A stretch of 8,367 bases of DNA, taken from contig JAQCGA010000149.1 in NCBI GenBank assembly GCA_027619145.1, positions 1 to 8,367 on the forward strand. Direction: 5' to 3'. Position numbers and translations under genes: made by a program. This DNA comes from a bacterium. Lineage in GTDB: Bacteria > Latescibacterota > UBA2968 > GCA-2709665. Positions within the stretch are counted from its first letter, which is position 1. The number at the start of each line of letters is the position of its first letter. Under the pieces are notes generated by a model that saw only the letters and a program-made list of their open reading frames with translations, made no database searches and was not told where the DNA came from. Shown here in pieces: positions 1 to 6,593 of this stretch.

Positions 1-28
1 CAGGTTTCAGGCGTTTTTTACATGGTCT

Positions 29-100
29 GTAGGGGCGCGGTTCCCGCGCCCGCCTGCCGCCGGGCCGAACAACGCCGGGGCGGGGAGACCCCGCCCTTAC
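29..100. repeat. Inverted pair of GTAG-headed hairpin units (REP/BIME-like)
   Basis: Two short palindromic units face each other across a 23-base spacer (53-75). The left unit has GTAG at 29-32, then an 8-bp stem GGGCGCGG (33-40) and CCGCGCCC (44-51) around a 3-base loop. The right unit, read on the minus strand, has GTAA (97-100) at the foot of an 8-bp stem, GGGCGGGG (78-85) with CCCCGCCC (89-96) on the plus strand. Both stems are perfect although their inner base pairs differ, so each unit keeps its own fold. A tetranucleotide at the 5' foot of a GC-rich hairpin, in head-to-head pairs, is the layout of REP/BIME elements. It lies downstream of the minus-strand gene ending at 148. It has no T-run, so I do not call it a terminator. 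Confidence 0.7.
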
Positions 101-147
101 GGTAGATACTGCGAACGCAGGCGATGTCCGGGCCGGTACAGACATTG

Positions 148-1341
148 TTATGTTCTCCAGAATGTGGATTCTTTTGTGGGTTGATATTTGATGTTCAGGT
201 GTGGTGTTTCAATCCGTTTCTGGTCTTCGTGCAGGCTGTCTACGGCGGCGGCGACCAGACCCGTAGTGAGGAGGGTGCGTTCTACGGGGTAGGCCGGTTT
301 TCCGGTGAGGAACATGGATTCTACGTGGTTGACCTGTGGAGAGAAGAAGTTGGCCAGGGTGGTATGGGCCGGTGGCATGGGCAGGTACATTTGGGTGGAA
401 AGGGGTGCGGCGCGGCCTTCGATGCGGGCGGCGAAGTTGAAGTCGCGCACCAGGCCGTTGAGCAGGAGTAGCGTAGATTTGAGTCCGTCGTTGTGTTCGT
501 AGTGGTAAGCGATGGGGTCTTCTACGAGGGTTTTGATATCATTGATGGTGGGGAAGATGTGGTTGAAGCCGTTTCGGGCAGATGCCAGGGTATGGCTGCG
601 GCAAATTGCGGATTCGAAGAGGTCGCGAGACCAGAGTCCGTTGTGGTGTGCTTCCCAGAAGCGGTCGCCTCGATAGGTTTCCAACCAGCGTACGCCGGTT
701 TCGCCTCCGCTGCGTCGTTCGGTCATGCACTGGATGGTTTCCAGGCCGTGGAAGTCGTAGCTGTCCACGCCGCCGTAGCCCACGCCCACGGCTTCGATAA
801 TTTTTGCATCCAGGGGCATATCCAGAGGGGGAGTACGCCAGGTGACGGGGAGGGAGGAACCGGCCATGAAGGCGAAGTCCATTTCTTTTGAGATATCGTA
901 CATCTCTTTTGCCCAGTCCCAGTTCCAGGAGAGGTGTTTGTCGTTGAAGATGGGCGCTGTTTTTCCGGTGGTGCGGTACACGGCGGTGATTTGTTTGAAG
1001 AGTTCGTAGCGTGGATAAAGGCGATGGCCTTTTTCTGAGGTGCCATATTCGCCGTGTTCACCAATGAGGAGTACGCCGTCCACTGCGAGATCTTTTCCGC
1101 CCAGGGTGAGGGCGTCTGCAACTGTGGGACAGGATTGGACAGAGGGGAAGCGCTTGAGGCATTCTTTGCTGATGTCATTGTCCCGGACCTGGTCCACAAA
1201 GAGGGAGACCAGGTCCATAGGCGGGCGGTGGTGACGGCCATTCCAGCCGTAGCCTTCTGTAAAGCGGTCGAAGAAGTGCTGGGCGTGTGCGTATTTGTGG
1301 AGGATGGTAGCAATGAGCGCGATTCTAGGGCGTTTGGCCAT
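148..1341 (-). CDS. Conserved protein of unknown function, 397 aa
   Basis: I do not recognise a named family. From memory, similar proteins occur as unnamed conserved proteins in Planctomycetota, Verrucomicrobiota and allied groups. The protein starts with a hydrophobic strand (RIALIATIL, residues 6-14) that could begin a Rossmann-like fold, but no glycine-rich nucleotide motif follows. Conspicuous blocks rich in Gly, His, Trp and charged residues are GYGWNGRHHRP (30-40), DGVLLIGEHGEYG (88-100), NDKHLSWNWDWA (133-144), AGSSLPVTWR (160-169), SYDFHGLETIQ (194-204), LPMPPAHTTLANFF (320-333) and YPVERTLLTTG (351-361). Such spacing suggests a folded enzyme with a polar active site. There is no signal peptide or membrane segment, so it is probably cytoplasmic. 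The start is supported by AAAAGGAA ending 6 bases upstream (AGGA core with 7-base spacing, complement of 1348-1355). It is divergent from surE. A Gfo/Idh/MocA-type oxidoreductase relationship is possible but not supported by a visible motif. Confidence 0.85.
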   Translation of the reverse strand: MAKRPRIALIATILHKYAHAQHFFDRFTEGYGWNGRHHRPPMDLVSLFVDQVRDNDISKECLKRFPSVQSCPTVADALTLGGKDLAVDGVLLIGEHGEYGTSEKGHRLYPRYELFKQITAVYRTTGKTAPIFNDKHLSWNWDWAKEMYDISKEMDFAFMAGSSLPVTWRTPPLDMPLDAKIIEAVGVGYGGVDSYDFHGLETIQCMTERRSGGETGVRWLETYRGDRFWEAHHNGLWSRDLFESAICRSHTLASARNGFNHIFPTINDIKTLVEDPIAYHYEHNDGLKSTLLLLNGLVRDFNFAARIEGRAAPLSTQMYLPMPPAHTTLANFFSPQVNHVESMFLTGKPAYPVERTLLTTGLVAAAVDSLHEDQKRIETPHLNIKYQPTKESTFWRT

Positions 1342-1396
1342 CGAGGGTTCCTTTTGCTGTACGCAGGAGTTGTGGGTGACACGTCATTAGAACAGG

Positions 1397-1423
1397 ATAA
1401 TACGGAAGGCAGGGTTTGCACAA
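1397..1423 (-). promoter_or_regulatory. Candidate promoter for the 148-1341 gene
   Basis: On the minus strand TTGTGC (1423-1418) precedes TATTAT (1402-1397), which is one base from the sigma-70 -10 consensus. The spacer is only 15 bases, shorter than ideal, and the -35 is weak. It sits 56 bases upstream of the start codon in the divergent gap shared with surE. Assigned from sequence likeness only. Confidence 0.3.
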
Positions 1424-1430
1424 GTACCTT

Positions 1431-1459
1431 TTGCGTGCTGGAATGTGTGGGTGTATATT
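1431..1459 (+). promoter_or_regulatory. Candidate promoter for surE
   Basis: TTGCGT (1431-1436), a 17-base spacer and TATATT (1454-1459, five of six to TATAAT) lie about 55 bases upstream of the surE start. The -35 matches consensus at only three positions. The candidate starts 8 bases beyond the opposing minus-strand candidate (1397-1423), so the two divergent genes may have nearly back-to-back promoters. Confidence 0.35.
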
Positions 1460-1513
1460 AAAATCTGTTTCGAATGATACCTACCGATTGTCTTTGGGAA
1501 GGAAATAGAGCCG

Positions 1514-2290
1514 ATGGAAATTTTGCTGACGAACGATGATAGCCATGATTCACCGCTGTTTCATATCGCAATTGAAAAGCTGAAGAGACTGGGCAATGTG
1601 ACGGTGGTGGTTCCGAAAGAAGAGCAGAGCTGGACGGGGAAGTCGATTACGCGGTTTGATCCGCTGCGGGTGGAAGAGATTTCGATTGCAGGAGAGCAGG
1701 TCTGGTGTTTGAATGGTCGACCGGCGGATTGTGCAAATTTTGGGATTTATCATTTATTTGAACAGAAGCCAGATCTGGTGGTGTCGGGGATCAATATTGG
1801 AAGTAATACGGGGGTGGCGTACACGTTTTCTTCGGGTACGATCGGGGCATGCCTGGAGGGGAATATTGCGGGCGTTCCTGCGGTGGGGCTGTCTCAGGTG
1901 CTGGCACCGGAAGTGTTTCGGTACTGGGACGAACACCGGGAACTTCCGGATAAGGATCTGAAACGCCTGCAAAAGCAAATTGATGAGATTCTGGACCGGG
2001 TGTTTGAGATGTTGATGGCGCGTTCGGGTTTTTATACGGAGCCGGTGACCTGGAATGTGAATTTACCGTTTCAGGCGGTTGAAGACTGGCAGATTGTTCC
2101 GGCGTTTCTGGGGCACAATTTTTATGGATCGTGTTTTAAGAAATCTGGAGCGGAGTACCGACACCAGTTGGAACGCCCGGCACCTGACGAGCGAGACGAG
2201 GCCGATGGACACGTGGTGACGCAGGGGCACGTGAGTTTGAGTCGGTTGGATATCCGTTCTTTCGGGCGGTTGGACGGGTGGATGTTGTAG
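1514..2290 (+). CDS. surE: SurE-family 5'/3'-nucleotidase, divergent clade, 258 aa
   Basis: SurE enzymes are metal-dependent cytoplasmic phosphatases that remove phosphate from nucleoside 5'- and 3'-monophosphates and can cut short polyphosphate. The N-terminal ILLTNDD places Asp8 and Asp9 where the family binds its divalent metal. VPKEEQS supplies Ser39, and VVSGINIGSN supplies Asn94, so all four metal ligands are present. NGRPADCANFG (67-77) and FSSGTIGACLEGNIAGVPA match the PADC and SGT(V/I)GAA blocks, and GHVSLSRL near the C terminus matches the usual GYVSITPL. Length is normal (about 250 aa). Two near-invariant glycines differ: the usual NDDGI is NDDSHDS, and Trp40 replaces the Gly after Ser39. 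A charged helical stretch lies at about 131-160. The ATG is set by AAGGA at 1499-1503 with 10-base spacing. The common partner pcm is not adjacent. The family call is secure; substrate is unknown. Confidence 0.93.
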   Translation: MEILLTNDDSHDSPLFHIAIEKLKRLGNVTVVVPKEEQSWTGKSITRFDPLRVEEISIAGEQVWCLNGRPADCANFGIYHLFEQKPDLVVSGINIGSNTGVAYTFSSGTIGACLEGNIAGVPAVGLSQVLAPEVFRYWDEHRELPDKDLKRLQKQIDEILDRVFEMLMARSGFYTEPVTWNVNLPFQAVEDWQIVPAFLGHNFYGSCFKKSGAEYRHQLERPAPDERDEADGHVVTQGHVSLSRLDIRSFGRLDGWML

Positions 2291-2392
2291 GGCAATGGGC
2301 AGGTTTATGGCAATTGTGTTTGGGCGATCCGAAAATGGATTCTTGAGAATCTTACCTGAATTGGCCCGAAAGGCAGGTGTTTTTGAGGTTTT

Positions 2393-2466
2393 GTAGGGGC
2401 GACCCCCTGTGGTCGCCCGGCTGTTTCTCCGGCGAACCCCGGGCAGCCACAGGGGGCTGCCCCTAC
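2393..2466. repeat. Second inverted pair of GTAG-headed hairpins (REP/BIME-like)
   Basis: The left unit is GTAG (2393-2396), stem GGGCGACC (2397-2404), 6-base loop CCCTGT and GGTCGCCC (2411-2418). The right unit is its mirror: stem GGGCAGCC (2441-2448), loop ACAGGG, GGCTGCCC (2455-2462), then CTAC (2463-2466), which is GTAG on the minus strand. An 18-base spacer (2421-2438) separates them. The two 28-base arms match as inverted repeats except at four positions (GA/AG and TC/CT), and those four changes keep each individual stem perfectly paired. The pair lies between surE and the terminator of the convergent heparinase-like gene. The rest of the gap 2291-2577 holds only a small palindrome, GATTCT-TG-AGAATC (2338-2351), a weak AT-rich hairpin (2474-2493) and the terminator; I see no gene there. 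Confidence 0.8.
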
Positions 2467-2553
2467 GAAATTCAAAATCGGTTAGACGATTTTCGGACCT
2501 ATATATGGGTGTTTCTCAATGTACTGATTATCAATTGCCTTTAGGCGGGGTGA

Positions 2554-2579
2554 GGACGCAGCTTGCTGCGTCCTTTTTT
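2554..2579 (+). terminator. Rho-independent terminator, plus strand
   Basis: GGACGCAGC (2554-2562), two-base loop TT and GCTGCGTCC (2565-2573) form a perfect 9-bp stem (or 8 bp with a CTTG tetraloop), followed directly by six T (2574-2579), one A and six more T. The T-run is on the plus strand, so it stops plus-strand transcripts, most likely surE mRNA reading through the hairpin pair upstream. Its T-run overlaps the TAA stop (2578-2580) of the convergent heparinase-like gene. On the minus strand the hairpin follows that stop but lacks a T-run. Confidence 0.8.
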
Positions 2580-5500
2580 ATTTTTTGAGTTCTATCTTGA
2601 TCGGTCCCACTCCGAGGTCGGAGAGGTCCAGTGTGCCGTCATTTTCGATTGCGATGTTCCGGGTGTCATCTCCGCGTGAGACGGTTGCTGTTTCAGAAGT
2701 TCCGAGGGAGAGGACGGTGTCCGGGCCAATCCAGCCTTCCCAGGTTTGATCGTCCGTTTTCTGGAGATGTGTGGTGAAGGTGAAGGTGGCGGTGCTGCCG
2801 ATGCCCAGATCGTATACGGTGAAGGTGCTGTTTTCTCCGAGGAAGATGCGGAGATGGTCGGCGGAGATGTCCGGGTTGGCGAAGGCGATGCGGCTGCGGG
2901 GCTTCAGGCCGCTTTCAATGTTGGCAACGGCGTCGGGTTCGACGTGGTCCAGGAGCAGGGTTTCCCCTGCGTGGGATTTGAGGTATGCGCCTTGATAATA
3001 GCGGAAACCGGCCAGGGGGAAGTGGGTGTAGGTGGTGAGGGCGCAGTCTTCGATTTCGTCAATGGTGCCTTCACCAATGCGGATGTCGATGTCCAGGGTG
3101 AGACGAACGCCCTGGGGCGTTTCCTGGGCACTGATGATTTTGTAGGTGGAGGAGCGGTGTTCACTGGTGAAGCGGATGTGCTGACCGCCCAGGTTTTCGA
3201 GGGGTCTGGGTGCGTCTGAGAGGATGACCTGGCGGGCATTAAAATCTCCGCCGGTGACGGTGGCGGTGAAGGTGCTGGTGGTTTTTGTGATGCCGATGCC
3301 GTCCATGAGAAAGTGGTTGCCGTTGGTGAGGACGATTTTCTCGATGCCGTTTTTTCCGGTGCGTGCAAAGCCGGATTCGCCGTGGAAGGACCAGGGTTCG
3401 TTGGATTGAGGTGTGATGGGGCCGGGTTCGTGTGTGCTGAGGATGAGGTCGGTTCCAGCGGCGTGTTTCACACGGACGGCCACGGGTTCGAACGGGCCGC
3501 TTCCGGTGGCCGGGATTTGTTCGATGGTTTTGGCGATGGATGTTCCGGCCTGGGTGGATTCGATGAGGTTGATGAATTGAGAGGTAAGTGGGGCTTCGCC
3601 CGTTCGGTGGGCGAGGGTCCAGGTGAAGCTGTAAGGCGGGTCGTCCATGGAGGAGACGGGGGGTTTTCCGTTGCCGATGATGACCTCTCCGTCCTGGGCA
3701 AGTTGGCGGAAGCGGAGTTCCAGGCCGGAGTCACCGGAGAGTTTCCAGGTGGCACCCCAGGGTCCATTGATTTCACCCCGGCGGCAGTTGTAGAGGTGGG
3801 CCAGGCTGTGGAGGGCGGGGTCGTCGGTGTTGATTTTTTCGATTTCGCCGTAGCCGATGTTTTTACCGGCGGGTGTGCCTTCGGGCCAGGATTCGACGTT
3901 TTGCAGGTCGTGTTCGGTTACGTCTCCATGGGGGCCGCGGAAGCTCCACCAGTGGCCGGTTCCGCCTTTTACGCGGTGGATGTCCAGGGCATAGAAGTCT
4001 GAACCGTTGATGTCGATGAGTGCGATGGATCGGTTGTAGAGCTGGTCGGGAAAAGTCTGGTAGCGGGTTTTCCCGTGGCCCAGATCCAGGAAGGCTTCGC
4101 CGTCTGCACGGGCGGATTGGAATCCGGGTGTGAGGGCGAAGGATTGCAGGGCACCCCGGTAGAGGGTTCCGGGTTGGATGCCTTCGACTTTGACGCGGTA
4201 GTGGGTGAGCCAGTTGCCGTCCCAGAGGCCGTGGGTGGTCCAGGTGTAGGGGTACCCGAGTTGGGACAGGAGGTTGCGTTTGTGTGCGAAGAGGCCAATG
4301 TCCAGCATGTCGTCCTGGCGGTGACCACGGGCGTGGCCGTAGCGCAGCCATAATGCACGGGCGTTGTCGCCTTTTCCGCTTCGTAAAACAGCGATTCCGT
4401 ACCCGTCGAAGGTCTGGCTTTCCAGGGAGATGTCCGGGCCGTGTGTTTGGATGATGGCTTCTACGGCTTCGCGGGAGATGCGGCTTTCCGGGCCGGGTTC
4501 GTAGCCTTTTCCGGCCCAGAGGATTTGTGCAAATATGGGATCGCGGTAGATTTCGAAGGCGTATTCGGCGGTTTTGGGATCCCGGGTCATGGAGTACATT
4601 TTTTCGAGTGGGGGATTGCCTTCCTGGGGACGACCGCCGCCGTCGCCAACCTGGGGGTACATGCGGCCGATGCAGATGAGTTCGGCCAGGTGTCTGAAGA
4701 GCATTTCGCTTTTGGGATCGTCGTCGAAGGTGCCGATGCCGGCGTTTTGATATTCGTCCGGGCGCAGTTCTTTGAGGCGAGAGAGGCCCCGGGCGATGGG
4801 TGGGGTTGCGTCCACGTGCATGCCGTTGTACCCGCCGGTGGATTCGTAGGCAGAGCCGTCGCGGTAGAAGAAGTTGGGAACCCAATAGCGCATCTGGCCT
4901 CCGCCGTTCCAGAGCCAGTCTGCGAGCTTTACGCCGATGCGGTAGTTGAGGGCCAGGGTGAGGGCGGTGAGGCCCATTTGTGGGTGGGGCAGGTTGGAGT
5001 GGGCACCGCCGTCGAGGGCGGCCTGTGCACCTACACGGAAGACGTGGTCTTCGATGTAGCGCCGGACGGATTCACCGGAAGTGAGGTTGAGTTTTTGTTG
5101 GGCGACGGCGAGGAATTCGCGGTCATCGTCCAGGCCTTCCCAGGCCAGGTCGTAGGCGGTGGCATAGGTGACGAAGTCTCCGGCCAGGCTGATGCAGTAG
5201 TTGATGAGGCCGGAACGGTTGATGTCTGCAACGGTTTGGGCGTTTTTCGGCCAGCGGGGTTTGCCGGGGTACTGGAGGTCGTCTCCACCAAAACGAAATC
5301 GGTCTTCGAGGTTGCCGGAGAGGTAGGCCCATTCATCGGCCATTCGCAGGAGCATGACGCGAATTTTGTGGAGGAAGGTTTCGTTTCCGGTGCGTATGTA
5401 GGCGTCGGAGAGGGCTTTGATGCCGCCGTTGAAGTGGTACCCACGGGCGTTTTGGTAAACGCCGACGAAGGCCCATTTGACGTCGCCTTTGACACAGCCG

Positions 5501-6213
5501 TACCCGTCATCTGGATAGTCGCCGGAGGTGAAGTCGTCGGCTTCGATGTTGTTGGAGCCGTACCATTCTCCACCCACAGGGCACTGGACCTGGTAGGGGT
5601 GGCCTTCCACGTCGGTTTTCCAGGGGTAGTATCCGCTGTATTTGAAGATGGCGTCTCCGTGGATGGGGCAGCCGACGTCCATGTTGACGAAGTGCCAGCG
5701 GGGGATTTCTGCTTTTGCGATGGCTTCCCAGAGGGTTTCATCGGTTTTGGCGGCCCAGTGGTCGGCGTTTTGGCGGGTTTTGGAGACGTCTTCAGGATGG
5801 GCGCGGCCCCAGGTGAGGGCACGTTCGAGGTCGTCTTTGCGCCAGATGGTGCGGGACTGTTTGAGTTCGTCCGGGTCTTCCCAGAGGGGCCAGCGGCGGG
5901 GCAGGCGAATTTCGCCCTGGGTGCGGCGTTCCAGGATGCCGGTGCGGTCCAGGCAGTCTACCGTGGTTTCTGCGCCTGCGCTGCGGCCATCGAACCGGAA
6001 TGGCACGTTGCGCTGTACGGCGCTGGCGCGGAAGTAGAAGATGGTTTCTCCTGTGCGGTCTGGCGCGGTGCGGTCCACGAGGGAGACGTTGGCGGGCGGT
6101 GTGATGTTGACGGGTGTCTGGCCGGGCGGGACATGGAGAACGATGCGGAAGACGCGACCGAGTTCGATGCGGGTGGGTGCGTAGGTGACGGAGATGCCGT
6201 CGGAGCGGGTCAT
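2578..6213 (-). CDS. Heparinase II/III-like polysaccharide lyase family protein, 1211 aa
   Basis: Heparinase II/III-like proteins join an alpha-toroid domain to a beta-sheet domain and cleave uronic-acid polysaccharides by beta-elimination. Residues 1-110 look beta-rich and Ig-like. CPIHG (182-186), YYPWKTD and CPVGGEWYGSN (211-221) form a Cys/Pro-rich block I associate with this subgroup. A helical region follows to about 590, with DGGAHSNLPHPQMG (401-414) and YESTGGYNGMH (456-466) as likely active-site segments. The beta domain carries YGHARGHRQDDMLDIGLF (625-642), which matches the family H-x-D-x-L-S block preceding a DPG-like turn, and HYRVKVEG (671-678), which matches the NTVxVDG block. 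Residues 800-1211 are mostly beta strands of unknown role. At 1211 aa it is far longer than the usual 600-800. No signal peptide is present, and the start is firm because GGAGGAA (complement of 6218-6224) sits 4 bases upstream of the ATG. Exact substrate and activity cannot be read; the family call is good. Confidence 0.88.
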   Translation of the reverse strand: MTRSDGISVTYAPTRIELGRVFRIVLHVPPGQTPVNITPPANVSLVDRTAPDRTGETIFYFRASAVQRNVPFRFDGRSAGAETTVDCLDRTGILERRTQGEIRLPRRWPLWEDPDELKQSRTIWRKDDLERALTWGRAHPEDVSKTRQNADHWAAKTDETLWEAIAKAEIPRWHFVNMDVGCPIHGDAIFKYSGYYPWKTDVEGHPYQVQCPVGGEWYGSNNIEADDFTSGDYPDDGYGCVKGDVKWAFVGVYQNARGYHFNGGIKALSDAYIRTGNETFLHKIRVMLLRMADEWAYLSGNLEDRFRFGGDDLQYPGKPRWPKNAQTVADINRSGLINYCISLAGDFVTYATAYDLAWEGLDDDREFLAVAQQKLNLTSGESVRRYIEDHVFRVGAQAALDGGAHSNLPHPQMGLTALTLALNYRIGVKLADWLWNGGGQMRYWVPNFFYRDGSAYESTGGYNGMHVDATPPIARGLSRLKELRPDEYQNAGIGTFDDDPKSEMLFRHLAELICIGRMYPQVGDGGGRPQEGNPPLEKMYSMTRDPKTAEYAFEIYRDPIFAQILWAGKGYEPGPESRISREAVEAIIQTHGPDISLESQTFDGYGIAVLRSGKGDNARALWLRYGHARGHRQDDMLDIGLFAHKRNLLSQLGYPYTWTTHGLWDGNWLTHYRVKVEGIQPGTLYRGALQSFALTPGFQSARADGEAFLDLGHGKTRYQTFPDQLYNRSIALIDINGSDFYALDIHRVKGGTGHWWSFRGPHGDVTEHDLQNVESWPEGTPAGKNIGYGEIEKINTDDPALHSLAHLYNCRRGEINGPWGATWKLSGDSGLELRFRQLAQDGEVIIGNGKPPVSSMDDPPYSFTWTLAHRTGEAPLTSQFINLIESTQAGTSIAKTIEQIPATGSGPFEPVAVRVKHAAGTDLILSTHEPGPITPQSNEPWSFHGESGFARTGKNGIEKIVLTNGNHFLMDGIGITKTTSTFTATVTGGDFNARQVILSDAPRPLENLGGQHIRFTSEHRSSTYKIISAQETPQGVRLTLDIDIRIGEGTIDEIEDCALTTYTHFPLAGFRYYQGAYLKSHAGETLLLDHVEPDAVANIESGLKPRSRIAFANPDISADHLRIFLGENSTFTVYDLGIGSTATFTFTTHLQKTDDQTWEGWIGPDTVLSLGTSETATVSRGDDTRNIAIENDGTLDLSDLGVGPIKIELKK

Positions 6214-6258
6214 GGGATTCCTCCGGTAGAGCGATTGGGTTCGGGCGATTGACCCATA

Positions 6259-6287
6259 AGAATACTTGCCTGGGGGATATGCATCAA
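6259..6287 (-). promoter_or_regulatory. Candidate promoter for the heparinase-like gene
   Basis: On the minus strand TTGATG (6287-6282), a 17-base spacer and TATTCT (6264-6259) match sigma-70 elements at four of six positions each, 45 bases upstream of the start. It overlaps the opposing plus-strand candidate at 6266-6294, so the two divergent units could exclude each other or share a regulator. Confidence 0.35.
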
Positions 6288-6294
6288 TTACATT
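6266..6294 (+). promoter_or_regulatory. Candidate promoter for the DUF3565/sialidase-like pair
   Basis: TTGCCT (6266-6271), a 17-base spacer and TACATT (6289-6294) each match consensus at four of six positions, leaving a leader of roughly 45-50 bases before the ATG at 6348. It interleaves with the minus-strand candidate for the heparinase-like gene. A better -35 (TTGACC, 6249-6254) exists just upstream, but no -10 follows at the right distance. Confidence 0.3.
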
Positions 6295-6347
6295 TTGAAG
6301 CGCTCTGTCAGACGTTTTTTGAGATGGATAGTTGAAGGGTGGATGGG

Positions 6348-6578
6348 ATGAAAGATGAGGGGCAGGAAAAGCGAGGTACGCCGCGCCGAATTACAGGGTT
6401 TCATCAGGACGAGCTGGGAGATTGGGTCGCGGATCTGGAGTGTGGTCATACGCAGCACGTTCGGCACAATCCGCCGTGGCAGGTGCGGCCGTGGGTGATG
6501 TCTGTGGAGGGACGCAGGCGATTTCTGGGTGAGGTGCTGTGGTGTGTGGACTGTGTTGAGGGTGAGAATACCAACTGA
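6348..6578 (+). CDS. DUF3565-family small zinc-ribbon-like protein, 76 aa
   Basis: The protein matches my memory of the DUF3565 family (function unknown) almost along its length: ITGFHQDELGDWVADLECGH (15-34), QHVRHNPPW (36-44), RPWV (47-50), then EGRRRFLGEVLWCVDC (54-69). Cys32, His34, His37, His40, Cys66 and Cys69 are spaced as in a small metal site, so zinc binding is likely but inferred. No signal peptide or membrane segment is present. I choose ATG 6348 because GAAGGG (6334-6339) lies 8 bases upstream. The in-frame GTG at 6339 would overlap that site and add only three residues. It ends 15 bases before the sialidase-like start, so the two are probably one transcript. Nothing in the sequence ties it functionally to the glycan genes beside it. 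Confidence 0.85.
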   Translation: MKDEGQEKRGTPRRITGFHQDELGDWVADLECGHTQHVRHNPPWQVRPWVMSVEGRRRFLGEVLWCVDCVEGENTN

Positions 6579-6581
6579 ATG

Positions 6582-6588
6582 AGGAGGG
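6582..6588 (+). promoter_or_regulatory. Ribosome binding site that fixes the sialidase-like start
   Basis: AGGAGGG lies 5 bases before ATG 6594. An earlier in-frame ATG at 6579 sits upstream of this site and would have to be translated through it. ATG 6594 is therefore the better start. Confidence 0.75.
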
Positions 6589-6593
6589 ATGAC

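Noticed and set aside
29..100. Hairpins as intrinsic terminator of the gene ending at 148
   Set aside because: Neither stem is followed by a T-run on either strand within the usual distance. The GTAG foot and inverted pairing fit a REP-like element better.
4441..6252. A 603-codon open frame on the plus strand opposite the heparinase-like gene
   Set aside because: Its codons are in exact register with the reverse complement of the real gene, so it stays open simply because that gene avoids TTA, CTA and TCA. The product is an Ala/Gly/Val/Phe-rich string with no recognisable motif, and the minus-strand frame has clear family motifs and a ribosome site.
6579..6593. ATG 6579 as start of the sialidase-like gene
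   Set aside because: It lies upstream of and overlaps the strong AGGAGGG site that fits ATG 6594, and it is directly fused to the preceding stop codon without its own ribosome site.
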